A stretch of 64,000 nt of DNA, from contig NZ_JAMZEC010000001.1 in NCBI RefSeq assembly GCF_024172185.1, forward strand, positions 9,027,001 through 9,091,000, given 5' to 3'. The notes under the pieces were generated by a model. That model was not told where the DNA came from, searched no databases, and saw nothing but the letters and a program-made list of their open reading frames with translations. Numbering within the stretch: position 1 is the first letter of the stretch; every line of letters begins with the position of its first letter. Shown here piece after piece: positions 33,740 to 42,099 of this stretch. This DNA comes from Nonomuraea roseoviolacea subsp. carminata. Lineage in GTDB: Bacteria; Actinomycetota; Actinomycetes; Streptosporangiales; Streptosporangiaceae. Both the position numbers and the translations under genes were made by a program.

Positions 33740-35052
33740 GACGCGGCGACGCCCTGCTCGGCCAGGATCTCGGCGAGCTTGGTGTCCAGCTTCCGCAGTT
33801 CGGCCGTCAGGTCCAGGCCGCAGTCGGCGACCAGGGCGTTGAGGGTGTCGGCGGCGGCCTGCCGTACGGGGGTCCAGTTGGGGATCGACGGCGGGTAGTG
33901 GCCCGAGCTCTGGTAGATCTCGGCGTAGGTCTTCCACCTGGGGTCGGGGCGGACCTGGGTGATGTCGACGGTCTTGTTGACGGGCAGTTGCACGATGTAG
34001 GCGGTGTCACCCTCCATGCCGATCTTCTGGCCCTCGGCGGAGACGGCGTAGGAGGCGAAGGCGTCCTGGCCCGCGTTGTTGGGCGAGCCGGCCATCAGGT
34101 AGATCGCGCCGCCCTCGGCCAGCACGTCGGCGTTCTTGGCGCCCTGGGGCATGGGCACGACCTCGTACTTGTCCTTGCCGAGCGACTTGTCGTAGCGGGG
34201 CATCAGGTAGGGGCCGACGACGTACATGCCGCTCTTGCCGGACTCGAAGGTCTCGTTCGTCGGCGGGGTGTCCATGGTGACGGCGCCGGGCTGGATGACC
34301 TTGTCCTTGCACGCCAGGTCGCGGAACCACTGCGTGGCCGCGACCGACTCGGGGGTGGACATGGCGGGCCTGAACGTGCCGCCGCCCGCGCCGGCGACGA
34401 AGTCACCGCCGCCCGCCCAGAGGAAGTTGGAGAAGTACCAGGAGGCGTAGCCGCGCTTGGTCGACAACGGCGCGGCCAGCCCGTAGGTGTCGTCGCGGCC
34501 GTTGCCGTCGGGGTCCTTCTCGGTGAACGCCTTGGCCAGGGCCGCCAGGTCCGCCCAGCTCCGCGGCGGCTTCAACCCCAGCTTCTCCCGCCAGTCCTTG
34601 CGGATCAGCAGCGCCGTGGCCTGCGCGGAGTACGGCACGCCGTACTGCTTGCCGTCCACGCCCTTGCCGGAGGCGAGGGCGCGCTCGGACAGGTCCTTGG
34701 CGCCGGCGAGCTTGGTGAGGTCGATCTCGCGGAGCAGGCCCTGGCCCTGCATCGTTCCGAGCTGCGCGACGTCGTTCATGACGATGTCGGGCAGGTCCTT
34801 CTGGGCGGCCCGCTGCTGCATCTTCGTCTCGAAGTCGTCGAAGATCGCGGTCACCTTGACCTTGTAGCCGGTCGCCTTCTCGAACGCGGCGGCCAGCTTG
34901 AGCGTGCCCTGCTCGCCGGGCCCGCCCGGCGTGGTCCTGGTCCAGAGCTCGAGCGGGGCCTTGGCGTCCTGAGCGACACGGGTCCCGGCGGCGCCTGACG
35001 AACAGGCCGTCAGGACCACCAGACATGTCAGCATCGTGGAGGCGGTTCGCAT
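33736..35052 (-). CDS. carbohydrate ABC transporter substrate-binding lipoprotein
   Basis: The 438-aa family-1 extracellular solute-binding protein has lipobox LTAC with lipidated C17 and a flexible Ser/Gly/Ala linker. A two-lobe fold follows (LELWTRTTPGGPGEQ, later YGVPYSAQATALLIRKDW and YVVGPYLMPRYD). The ATG at 35052 is chosen because it starts a proper signal peptide and has AGGAGAGGAAG upstream; an in-frame codon at 35079 would add residues ahead of it. It heads the minus-strand import operon. Confidence 0.9.
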   Translation of the reverse strand: MRTASTMLTCLVVLTACSSGAAGTRVAQDAKAPLELWTRTTPGGPGEQGTLKLAAAFEKATGYKVKVTAIFDDFETKMQQRAAQKDLPDIVMNDVAQLGTMQGQGLLREIDLTKLAGAKDLSERALASGKGVDGKQYGVPYSAQATALLIRKDWREKLGLKPPRSWADLAALAKAFTEKDPDGNGRDDTYGLAAPLSTKRGYASWYFSNFLWAGGGDFVAGAGGGTFRPAMSTPESVAATQWFRDLACKDKVIQPGAVTMDTPPTNETFESGKSGMYVVGPYLMPRYDKSLGKDKYEVVPMPQGAKNADVLAEGGAIYLMAGSPNNAGQDAFASYAVSAEGQKIGMEGDTAYIVQLPVNKTVDITQVRPDPRWKTYAEIYQSSGHYPPSIPNWTPVRQAAADTLNALVADCGLDLTAELRKLDTKLAEILAEQGVAAS

Positions 35053-35153
35053 ATGTGGACGACTTCCTCTCCTTGGCAAGCGATTTCCCGGAAGGTAACG
35101 GTGGTGACGCTCGCCGTCAATGCTCCGATGAATAAACCATCAGTGAGAAAGTT

Positions 35154-35170
35154 GTGCCGCCGTACGGCAC
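35154..35170. promoter_or_regulatory. inverted repeat in the divergent carbohydrate promoter region
   Basis: GTGCCG (35154-35159) and CGGCAC (35165-35170) flank 5 nt in the 153-bp AT-richer gap between the importer operon and the dehydrogenase gene. It is a plausible operator for the AraC-type regulator encoded at 36183, though such regulators usually use direct repeats, so this is tentative. Confidence 0.35.
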
Positions 35171-35205
35171 TATGCCTCCCCAGGCATCCGATGAAAAGAG
35201 GAAAG

Positions 35206-36186
35206 ATGATCAAAGCGCTGCTGGTGATGGAGGAGCGCAGGCGGGCCGACGTCTACCCCCCGCACGTCATGGAGAAGCTGGCCGACCTGGTCGAATGGCA
35301 GGCTCCCGCGATGACGCGCGAGCGGCTGGCCGCCGATCCCCATGTGCTGTCGGAGGTGGAGATCCTGCTGTCCGGCTGGGGCGCGCCGGTGCTCGACGCC
35401 GGGCTGCTGGCCCACGCTCCGCGCCTGCGCGCGGTGCTCGTGGCGGCGGGCTCGGTGCGCCCGCTGACCACGCCGGACTTCTGGGCGCTGGGCATCCCGA
35501 TCGTCTCGGCCGCCTCGGCCAACGCGATCCCGGTGGCGCAGTTCACGCTGGCCCAGATCCTGCTGGCGCTCAAGCAGTTCCACCGGATCTCCCGCGAGGT
35601 CAAGGAGCTGGGCCGCTACCCGGACGAGGTGCGCGTGGCCGGGGCCTACCGGTCGCGGGTGGGGCTGCTCGGCCTGGGCGAGATCGGCCGCCTGGTCGCC
35701 TCCCACCTGCGCGCCTTCGACCTGGAGGTGGTCGCGCACGACCCGCACGCCCCCGCCGGGCTGGGCGTCCCGCTCCTCCCGCTGGCCGAGCTGTTCGAGA
35801 CCTGCGAGGTCGTCAGCGTGCACGCCCCGCTGCTGCCGGAGACCACGGGCCTGGTCGGCGGCCGGCTGGTGGCGCGGCTGCGCGCCGGCGCGACGCTGAT
35901 CAACACCGCCCGCGGGGCCGTCCTCGACGAGCCGTCCGTGGTCGAGGTCCTGCGCGGGCGGCCCGACCTCACCGCGGTCCTCGACGTCACCTGGCCCGAG
36001 CCGCCGGAGCCGGGATCCCCGCTGTACGGCCTGCCCAACGCGGTCCTGACCCCGCACCTGGCCGGGGCGATGGGCGCCGAACGGGGCAGGATGGGCGAGC
36101 TGGTGCTGGACGAGGTCGCCCGCCTGGCCGCGGGCGAGCCGCTGCGGCACGCGGTGGACCCGGCGCTGGCCGGCCTGCGGGCGTGA
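35206..36186 (+). CDS. D-2-hydroxyacid dehydrogenase family protein
   Basis: The 326-aa NAD(P)-dependent enzyme has cofactor motif VGLLGLGEIGRLVASHL. The catalytic Arg lies in INTARGAVLDE, the acid near TWPEPPEPGSPLYGLPN, and the His in LTPHLAGAMG. ATG 35206 is preferred for its AGAGG ribosome site; ATG 35191 is an alternative. Its stop overlaps the AraC gene start. In the carbohydrate island it could reduce or oxidise an acidic sugar product, for example a uronic-acid-derived keto acid, but this is inference. Confidence 0.85.
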   Translation: MIKALLVMEERRRADVYPPHVMEKLADLVEWQAPAMTRERLAADPHVLSEVEILLSGWGAPVLDAGLLAHAPRLRAVLVAAGSVRPLTTPDFWALGIPIVSAASANAIPVAQFTLAQILLALKQFHRISREVKELGRYPDEVRVAGAYRSRVGLLGLGEIGRLVASHLRAFDLEVVAHDPHAPAGLGVPLLPLAELFETCEVVSVHAPLLPETTGLVGGRLVARLRAGATLINTARGAVLDEPSVVEVLRGRPDLTAVLDVTWPEPPEPGSPLYGLPNAVLTPHLAGAMGAERGRMGELVLDEVARLAAGEPLRHAVDPALAGLRA

Positions 36187-37004
36187 CCGCGATGGACCCG
36201 GCACTCAGGGAGCACCTGCGGCGGGTCGACCTCGACCTGCTCATGGCGGGGCACGCCGATCCCGTCCCCGCCGACTGGGGGAGGAAGGCGCGGACCGACG
36301 GCTACAACCGGATCTACCTCATCCTCGACGGCGAGGGGTCGATCACCCTGGACGGGGCGGAGTACCTGCCGCGGCCCGGCCAGCTCTACTTCCTGCCCGC
36401 CGGGTCCGCGCTGGCCTTCTCCAGCTCGAAGGAGCGCCCGCTGCGCAAGTACTGGGCGAACTTCACCGCCACCGTGGCCGGGCGCGAGCTCGCCTCGCTG
36501 GTCGCGCTCCCCCGGGTCGTGGAGGTGGAGGACCCGCGGGTCGTGCGGGAGATGTTCACCAGGCTGCTGGCGGCGGGCAGGGGCGCGAGGCAGGTGACGG
36601 GGCCGCTGCGGCAGCGGGCGGTGCTCATGGAGCTGACGGCGTACCTGGTGGACCACGCGCCGCTGGGCTCGCTGCGGCCGCTCGACCAGGGGCCCGGGCG
36701 GATCCTGGAGTACATCGACGCGCACCTGGCCGAGGTGCTGACGGTCGGGCGGCTGGCGGAGGTCTTCCACTACAACCCGACCTACTTCATCACCTACTTC
36801 GCCCAGCTCTTCGGGGTCTCCCCCAACCAGTACATCCGGCAACTGCGGGTCGAACGGGTCAAGCAGGCGCTGATCCACACCGAGCAGCGGATCGAGGAGA
36901 TCGCGGGGGCGGTGGGCTGGGACGCCGCCTACCTGTCACGGGTCTTCCGCCAGGTGACGTCGCTGACTCCCACGCAGTACCGGGCCCTGCACCGGCCGTC
37001 CTGA
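36183..37004 (+). CDS. AraC-family transcriptional regulator
   Basis: The 273-aa protein has an N-terminal cupin-like sugar-sensing domain (YLILDGEGSITLDGAEYLPRPGQLYFLPAG). A C-terminal double helix-turn-helix follows (LTVGRLAEVFHYNPTYF and IEEIAGAVGWDAAYLSRVFRQ, ending with the TPTQYR signature). The GTG at 36183 overlaps the dehydrogenase stop; ATG 36192 is an alternative. It most likely senses a breakdown product and controls the divergent importer operon and the lyase gene. Confidence 0.9.
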   Translation: MTAMDPALREHLRRVDLDLLMAGHADPVPADWGRKARTDGYNRIYLILDGEGSITLDGAEYLPRPGQLYFLPAGSALAFSSSKERPLRKYWANFTATVAGRELASLVALPRVVEVEDPRVVREMFTRLLAAGRGARQVTGPLRQRAVLMELTAYLVDHAPLGSLRPLDQGPGRILEYIDAHLAEVLTVGRLAEVFHYNPTYFITYFAQLFGVSPNQYIRQLRVERVKQALIHTEQRIEEIAGAVGWDAAYLSRVFRQVTSLTPTQYRALHRPS

Positions 37005-37071
37005 GGATCGTCCCAGGAGTGCCCGAGTTTTGCCCATGCCCAACGGAATACGCTTTCCCTACGTTGCGGGT

Positions 37072-38481
37072 ATGAAGCGATTGGCAGCCCTTGCCGCGGC
37101 GGCGCTCCTGCTGCCGCCCGCCGCGCCCGCTCTCGCCTCGGCGGGCGGCGAACGGCTCGTCTCGAACCAGGCCGAGCTGAACGCGGCGATCGGGACGGCG
37201 GACACCATCGTCATGGCCGACGGCGCCTGGCCGGACACCGTCATCGACCTGCGCGCCCCAGGACCCCTCACGCTCAGGGCGCAGACGCCCGGCAAGGTGC
37301 TGCTCACCGGCAGGTCGGCGCTGTCGCTCAACAGCCCCGATCTGACCGTGAGCGGCCTGACCTTCACCTCCGGCCAGGCGCCCGACGGCGCGGGCTCGGT
37401 CATCTCCTTCAACAGCGACCGCGGCAGGGTCACCGACACGGCCGTGGTCGACTTCAACCCCGGCGACCCGGCGACGCCGTACTACTGGGTCTTCTTCAAG
37501 GGCGGCCACAACCGGTTCGACCACAGCCTGCTCAAGGGCAAGGCCCACCAGGAGCCGCTGGTCGGCAACGACCGGGGCCCGGCAGCCACCTACAACCGGG
37601 TCGACCACACGCGCTTCGCCGACGTCCCCAACCTCCACCGCAACGGCATGGAGGCGCTGCGCATCTGGGGCTACGGCCAGTGGGCGGAGGAGGGCGCCGA
37701 GGAGGGCGCGTACTTCACCATCGACAACAACCTCTTCGAGCACGTCGACGGCGACGACGAGATCATCTCGCTGAAGTCGAACCACAACACGGTCCGCAAC
37801 AACACCATCAGGCAGTCCAGCGGCGGCCTGGTGCTGCGCTACGGCAACTACAACACGGTGGAGAGCAACGCCATCATCGGCGACCGCTACCCGGCCAGCG
37901 AGGGCATCCGCGTCAGCGGCGACCACCACGTGGTGCGCGGCAACCACGTGCGGGGCGTCTCCGGCTACGGGCTCAAGGTCACCAGCGGGGAGCACCTGTT
38001 CGACGAGAACCACAAGCTCGACTACCTGACGCCGGACTTCGTCCCGCAGCCGAACCCGCTCACGCCCCACGGCTACCTGTTCCACTACGGGCAGGTGACG
38101 GACAGCGCGTTCACCGGCAACGTGTTCGCCGGCAACGCCAAGAGCGACATCCACATCGGCTGGTTCTACAAGAACCACTGGCCCGGCTACCAGATGGTGC
38201 TGCTGCCCGAGCGCAACACCTTCACCGGCAACCTCAGCTACCGGCCCGACGGCGGCGTGGCCGTGACCACCTCGGTGCAGGACACGGCGCCGCCGCTGGC
38301 GAAGTTCTCCTTCCGGCCGAACACCTTCCGCGGGAACGTCGTCTACGGCGGCACCCTCGACGTCAACCCGCCCAACAGCACCAAGGGCATCGTGGTCGTC
38401 CCCTCCCGCGACCGGACCCCGCCCGCCCCGCCGACGACGGAGCAGACCGGCCCGTCCTGGCAGGCCGACCCGCTCTCGTGA
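37072..38481 (+). CDS. secreted PL6-family polysaccharide lyase (alginate lyase/chondroitinase-B type)
   Basis: The 469-aa protein has a signal peptide (MKRLAALAAAALLLPPA, cleavage near LASA) and a right-handed beta-helix rich in N-N-T/N rungs. Candidate catalytic residues are K235 in IISLKS and R256 in LVLRYGN, 21 apart exactly as Lys250/Arg271 in chondroitinase B, with calcium-ligand-like E230 nearby. It should cleave a uronate-containing polymer outside the cell. The start ATG 37072 has TACGTT 6 nt upstream (leaderless) and is the one that yields a clean signal peptide. Alginate versus dermatan preference cannot be read. Confidence 0.88.
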   Translation: MKRLAALAAAALLLPPAAPALASAGGERLVSNQAELNAAIGTADTIVMADGAWPDTVIDLRAPGPLTLRAQTPGKVLLTGRSALSLNSPDLTVSGLTFTSGQAPDGAGSVISFNSDRGRVTDTAVVDFNPGDPATPYYWVFFKGGHNRFDHSLLKGKAHQEPLVGNDRGPAATYNRVDHTRFADVPNLHRNGMEALRIWGYGQWAEEGAEEGAYFTIDNNLFEHVDGDDEIISLKSNHNTVRNNTIRQSSGGLVLRYGNYNTVESNAIIGDRYPASEGIRVSGDHHVVRGNHVRGVSGYGLKVTSGEHLFDENHKLDYLTPDFVPQPNPLTPHGYLFHYGQVTDSAFTGNVFAGNAKSDIHIGWFYKNHWPGYQMVLLPERNTFTGNLSYRPDGGVAVTTSVQDTAPPLAKFSFRPNTFRGNVVYGGTLDVNPPNSTKGIVVVPSRDRTPPAPPTTEQTGPSWQADPLS

Positions 38482-38489
38482 TGGTTCGT

Positions 38490-38528
38490 CCGGCAGTCCG
38501 ATCAGCGTCTCGTTGATCGGACTGCCGG
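38490..38528 (+). terminator. 15-bp perfect-stem hairpin after the lyase gene
   Basis: CCGGCAGTCCGATCA (38490-38504) pairs without mismatch with 38514-38528 around a 9-nt loop, 8 nt after the lyase stop. It should end lyase transcription. Its right arm abuts the TAGGGT -10 (38533-38538) of the next gene, so it may also shape that promoter. Confidence 0.75.
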
Positions 38529-38545
38529 TGGTTAGGGTCGAAACC

Positions 38546-39241
38546 ATGACCATCACCCCGAACAGCGGCACCGGGTCCGGGCCCATCACCCCGGACGGCT
38601 CCCCCGTGGAGTTCTACGCTATGCAGACGTCCCGCGGCGAGCCGGAGATCGTCGCCGCGGTGACCCCCGAGGGCGGCTCGATCCTGGAACTGGGCTGTGG
38701 CACCGGCCGGATGACCCATCCCCTGGTCGAGCGCGGCTACGAGGTCGTGGCCGTGGACGAGTCGGCGGAGATGCTCGCGCACGTGCGCGGGGCGGGCACG
38801 GTGCGGGCCCGCATCGACGAGCTGGCGCTGGAACGGCGCTTCGACACGGTCCTGCTGGCCTCGCACCTCGTGCAGACCACCGACGCGCACGGCCGGCACG
38901 GCCTGCTGGAGGCGTGCGCCCGGCACGTCGCGCCGGACGGGCACGTGCTCATCCAGTGGATGCCGGCGGAGGCGCAGGACGCCTGGCGGGTGGGCCAGGG
39001 CAGGTCCGAGAACGGCGTCACGGTGGAGCTCGCCGCCCTGGAGGAGCGGGAACCCGGACGCTACGCCGCGACCATGCGGTACACGGTGGGCGAGAAGGAG
39101 TGGACGCAGTCGTTCACGTCGTGGCGGCTGACGGACGAGGACCTGGCGCGGGCCCTGGAGGCGGCGGGGCTGCGCCTGGGGCGGTTCCTGACGGAGGACC
39201 GGACGTGGGTGGCGGCCCGACCGGCCGCCTTTACAGCGTAG
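38546..39241 (+). CDS. class I SAM-dependent methyltransferase
   Basis: The 231-aa enzyme has motif I ILELGCGTGRMT, the acidic residue in VVAVDESAEML and a typical FDTVLLASHLV strand 4. The acceptor is unknown; the fold is that of small-molecule methyltransferases. The ATG at 38546 follows TAGGGT by 7 nt, indicating a leaderless transcript separate from the lyase gene. It is followed by a 59-bp gap before the helicase-nuclease cluster. Confidence 0.85.
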   Translation: MTITPNSGTGSGPITPDGSPVEFYAMQTSRGEPEIVAAVTPEGGSILELGCGTGRMTHPLVERGYEVVAVDESAEMLAHVRGAGTVRARIDELALERRFDTVLLASHLVQTTDAHGRHGLLEACARHVAPDGHVLIQWMPAEAQDAWRVGQGRSENGVTVELAALEEREPGRYAATMRYTVGEKEWTQSFTSWRLTDEDLARALEAAGLRLGRFLTEDRTWVAARPAAFTA

Positions 39242-39300
39242 ATTCGCGGATATTTCGGGAAATTACTGGGAAATACTGGAACTACTGTTACGCTCGCGCC

Positions 39301-40524
39301 ATGGGTGACCGGCTGGACGATCTCGAACGGCGGATCGACGAGCTGCGCGCCGGGGTGCGCCGCGCCATGCGAGCCCGCGACACGGCCACCGCCCGCGGGC
39401 TCCGGGCCGATCTCCGCGCCGCCGAACGCGCCTGGGACGCCCTGGTCAGCGGCGGCCTGGACCCGGCCGTCCCGGGCGACGCCCCCACCCCCTCGGACGA
39501 CGCCCCTGCCCACCCGGGCGACGCCCCCACCCCCTCGGACGGCGCCCCCACCCACTCGGACGGCGCCTCCGCCCACCCGGGCGACGCCCCCGCCTCCCCG
39601 CCCGGCCTCCCGGGTGACCTCGCTTCGCCACGCGACTCCGCAGGCGCTCCCGCGTTCCCACCCCGGCTCTCGGGCGCCCCCGCCTCCCCACGGGACTTTC
39701 CCGCCGCCCCCGTTTCCCCGGCCGACATCCCCGACGCCGTCGCTTCCCCGCGCGACCCCTTCGGCGCTCCCGCTGCCCCATCCAGGGGTCCGGGATCCAG
39801 GGGTCCGGGTCGCCTCGCGGTCCCGGGCGCATCACACGGCGGGGGGCGTGAGGCGGCCCGAGCGGGTGCGCGAGCGCGTGGCGGGGGCGACGGGTTGCGG
39901 CTCGTCACCGTGCGGGAGCAGGCGCACCAGGCGCTCACGCTGCTCGGCGTGCCGGCCCAGCCGCGGCTGATCGCCGCCGTCCGGGAGGCGTTCTTCGGCG
40001 GCGGGCTGCGCGGCGCCCAGCTCACCAGCCTGCGGCGCGACGAGGAGCGCTCGTTCACCTCCTCCCCGTACGGCCGGCCGTACTACCTCTGCGCCGCCCT
40101 GACCGACCGCCTCTCCCCCGCCCGTGGCCTGCTCGCGGTGAGCACGTGGCCGCTGGAGCAGCGGATGGTCGGCCCGCTCAGCCCGCGTGTCCACTTCCTG
40201 GCCTGCGCCGTGGCCGTGGCCGAGCGGATGGTCGCGGGCCACGGCGTGGACGCCGGGCCGGACTCCGGGGCCGCGCGGCTGCTCGCGCGGATGGCGCGCA
40301 ACATCCCGGGCGGCGCCGACCTCGACATCGGGCCGCCCGACCCGGCCCGGGTGATCGAGGCGGCGCGGGCCGAGCTGGCCGTGCACGCCGAGCGCGACAC
40401 GCGCGACCGCGCCGAGCTGGCCAGACGCGCCGCCGCCCAGCTCGGTGACCGGGCGCGGCTGTTCGGCGCCGCTACGCTGAGCACGATCGGTGACCGGGCC
40501 GCGACCGGCCCGCCCGCCACCTGA
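39301..40524 (+). CDS. unrecognised protein: coiled coil, Pro/Ala repeat linker, conserved-looking C-terminal domain
   Basis: The 407-aa product has a charged helical coiled-coil-like start (MGDRLDDLERRIDELRAGVRR, to ~52). A long low-complexity linker follows, with six 7-residue units (59-100; GDAPTPS type) and five 10-residue units (108-157; ASPRDSAGAP type). A ~200-residue C-terminal region (198-400) comes last, with helices and SFTSSPYGRPYYLCAAL that look folded. I do not recognise a family. TACGCT lies 6 nt before the ATG, a leaderless promoter that probably drives this and the next three genes. A scaffold or DNA-contact role in a helicase-nuclease complex is inference. Confidence 0.75.
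   Translation: MGDRLDDLERRIDELRAGVRRAMRARDTATARGLRADLRAAERAWDALVSGGLDPAVPGDAPTPSDDAPAHPGDAPTPSDGAPTHSDGASAHPGDAPASPPGLPGDLASPRDSAGAPAFPPRLSGAPASPRDFPAAPVSPADIPDAVASPRDPFGAPAAPSRGPGSRGPGRLAVPGASHGGGREAARAGARARGGGDGLRLVTVREQAHQALTLLGVPAQPRLIAAVREAFFGGGLRGAQLTSLRRDEERSFTSSPYGRPYYLCAALTDRLSPARGLLAVSTWPLEQRMVGPLSPRVHFLACAVAVAERMVAGHGVDAGPDSGAARLLARMARNIPGGADLDIGPPDPARVIEAARAELAVHAERDTRDRAELARRAAAQLGDRARLFGAATLSTIGDRAATGPPAT
39475..39771 (+). repeat. coding minisatellites: 6 x 21 bp then 5 x 30 bp
   Basis: 39475-39600 holds six degenerate 21-bp units encoding seven-residue Gly/Asp-Ala-Pro repeats. 39622-39771 holds five degenerate 30-bp units encoding ten-residue Ser-Pro-Arg-Asp/Gly-Ala-Pro repeats. 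All keep frame, so the array can change length without disrupting the protein linker. Confidence 0.8.
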
Positions 40525-40611
40525 CAGACCGCCATCTGAAGGACCGCCGCTTGAAGGACCGCCATCCGAAGGACCACTACCTGACGAACCGCCGCCCGAA
40601 GGCCCCGCCAC
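40522..40611 (+). repeat. 15-bp tandem repeat that carries the gene's stop codon
   Basis: Six units of consensus TGAAGGACCGCCATC begin at the stop of the preceding gene (40522). In-frame TGA recurs at 40537, 40552 and 40582, while 40567 and 40597 carry CGA. The stop has thus been copied along with the repeat. The rest of the 281-bp gap (to 40805) shows no gene that I can support, only Pro/Gly-rich chance frames. Confidence 0.75.
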
Positions 40612-40805
40612 CCGAAGACCCCGCCCCGTGAAGACGGCCGTCTGGGAAGCGACTCACCCCGCCCCCAGCCCCGGCCCGGCACCCCGACGACCGAGCACCG
40701 ACCACACGATCACACCAGCCCTATGAGTCACATGAGCCACAGCGACACGAGACCCGGCCGCGCCGAGCGCGGCCACCCGAGCGACACCGCGACGAGAGGC
40801 GGCCG

Positions 40806-41906
40806 ATGAACCGGCTTGACGCGCTGCGCGGCACGACGCCGCCGAAGCCGCACGACGCGCGCGCCATCGCCGCGCTCGCCGCCAACCCGGGCTGCGCGCG
40901 GCGGGCGCTGCTGGACGGCGCGGGCATCGACAAGGACGCGACCGCCCGGCACCTGGGTTTCCCGGCGCCGTTCGGCCAGTCGCCGTTCGCGATCACGCGC
41001 GGGAACGCGTTCGAGGCGCTGGTGAAGGCCGACGGCTGCGCCGAGCTGCTGCGGATGCTGCGCGAGCTGCTGGAGCTGCCGGTCGCCGAGGTGGCCTACC
41101 ACGACGTCGAGAACGTCGGCGCCCACCTGCGCCACGCCCACACCCGGGCGCTGTTCGACCGGGCGGCGCGCGACGAGCACGACTCCGGCACGATCTACGA
41201 CCATCCGCTGCTGGGCCTGGAGATCGCCGGGCACATCGCGTACCTGGAGCCGGACGTGGTGGCGTTCCAGCTCGGCGGCCGGTTCCACATCGTGGAGATC
41301 AAGTCGTTCGCGGTGGTCGACGGCCAGGCCGACCCGGCGGCGGTGGCCGGGGCGGCGCGGCAGGCGGCCGTGTACGTGCTGGCGCTGCGCCGCATGCTCC
41401 GCGAGCTCGGCCACGACCCGCTGCGGGTCGCCCACGACGTGGTGCTCGTCTGCCCCGAGAACTTCGCCAACCGGCCCGTCGCCACGCTCGTCGACGTGCG
41501 CCGCCAGCTCGCCGTGCTGGAACGCCAGCTCTCCCGGATGACCGGGCTCGACCGGCTGGTGGAGGGGCTGCCCGAGGAGCTGACGTTCGACCTGCTGCCG
41601 GGCGAGGACGGGCTGCCCACGCGGCCGGCGGCCGAGCTGGCCGACGCGCTGCGCCGCACCACGGCCCGGTACGCGCCCGACTGCCTGTCCACGTGCGACC
41701 TGTGCTTCTTCTGCCGTGACGAGGCCCGGCAGGAGGGCGCGTGCGACCTGCTCGGCCGGCAGGTGCGCGACGAGCTGGGCGGCGTGGCCTCGGTCGAGGA
41801 GGCGCTGGGCCTGGCCGACGGCACCCGCGCCCCGGCGGAGGGGCAGGAGGAGATCGCCCGGCTGCTCCGCAACGCCGAGCGCCTGCGCCGGGAGTGCCTC
41901 GCGTGA
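40806..41906 (+). CDS. RecB/Cas4/AddB-like PD-(D/E)XK nuclease with probable Fe-S cluster
   Basis: The 366-aa product shows the RecB-family order: N-terminal Cys C30 in NPGCARRALLD, then RGNAFE (65-70). Active-site D150 lies in AYLEPDVVAF, E164-I-K166 in HIVEIKSF and motif Q186xxxY190 in RQAAVYVLALRR. A C-terminal Cys set follows (C293, C297, C300, C303, C313). One N-terminal plus three C-terminal Cys ligating a 4Fe-4S cluster is the Cas4/AddB arrangement. It should be a metal-dependent single-strand-favouring DNase. The ATG at 40806 has GAGGCGG upstream. Neighbours suggest partnership with the SF1 helicase at 43524. Confidence 0.85.
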   Translation: MNRLDALRGTTPPKPHDARAIAALAANPGCARRALLDGAGIDKDATARHLGFPAPFGQSPFAITRGNAFEALVKADGCAELLRMLRELLELPVAEVAYHDVENVGAHLRHAHTRALFDRAARDEHDSGTIYDHPLLGLEIAGHIAYLEPDVVAFQLGGRFHIVEIKSFAVVDGQADPAAVAGAARQAAVYVLALRRMLRELGHDPLRVAHDVVLVCPENFANRPVATLVDVRRQLAVLERQLSRMTGLDRLVEGLPEELTFDLLPGEDGLPTRPAAELADALRRTTARYAPDCLSTCDLCFFCRDEARQEGACDLLGRQVRDELGGVASVEEALGLADGTRAPAEGQEEIARLLRNAERLRRECLA

Positions 41907-41940
41907 CCCCGGCAGCACGAGACGCGGGCCGCGCCACCGG

Positions 41941-42048
41941 ACGGCCGGCCACGCCAGGAGCGCCGGGCACCGCCGGACCGCCGGCCACGCCAGGAGCGCC
42001 GGGCACCGCCGGACGGCCGGCCACGCCGGGGGCGCCGGGCACCGCCGG
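41941..42048 (+). repeat. three tandem 36-bp repeats between nuclease and next gene
   Basis: Units 41941-41976, 41977-42012 and 42013-42048 differ at one to two positions, and a decayed fourth unit runs to about 42075. They fill most of the 193-bp gap. The period is a multiple of three and one forward frame reads a collagen-like GRPATPGAPGTA unit, but no start or ribosome site places it in a gene. Confidence 0.8.
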
Positions 42049-42099
42049 ACGGCTGCCCGCGCCCGGCGCACCGCGTGAGCGCCGGTGGAGGTGGGCGGG

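Noticed and set aside
37030..37071. Upstream start for the PL6 lyase
   Set aside because: It would place 14 residues before the signal peptide; ATG 37072 gives a clean signal sequence and a TANNNT-6 spacing.
38490..38528. 15-bp inverted repeat as insertion-sequence ends
   Set aside because: The arms are only 9 nt apart and follow a stop codon, as a terminator should; no transposase or target duplication.
40490..40726. Pro-rich plus-strand and Gly-Pro-Ser-rich minus-strand frames over the 15-bp repeat
   Set aside because: Open frames in both directions are expected from a stop-poor GC repeat; no start signals and no folded-looking sequence.
41941..42048. 36-bp repeats as a CRISPR array
   Set aside because: Unit length resembles a CRISPR repeat, but the units are directly contiguous with no spacers, GC-rich without dyad symmetry, and there are no cas genes.
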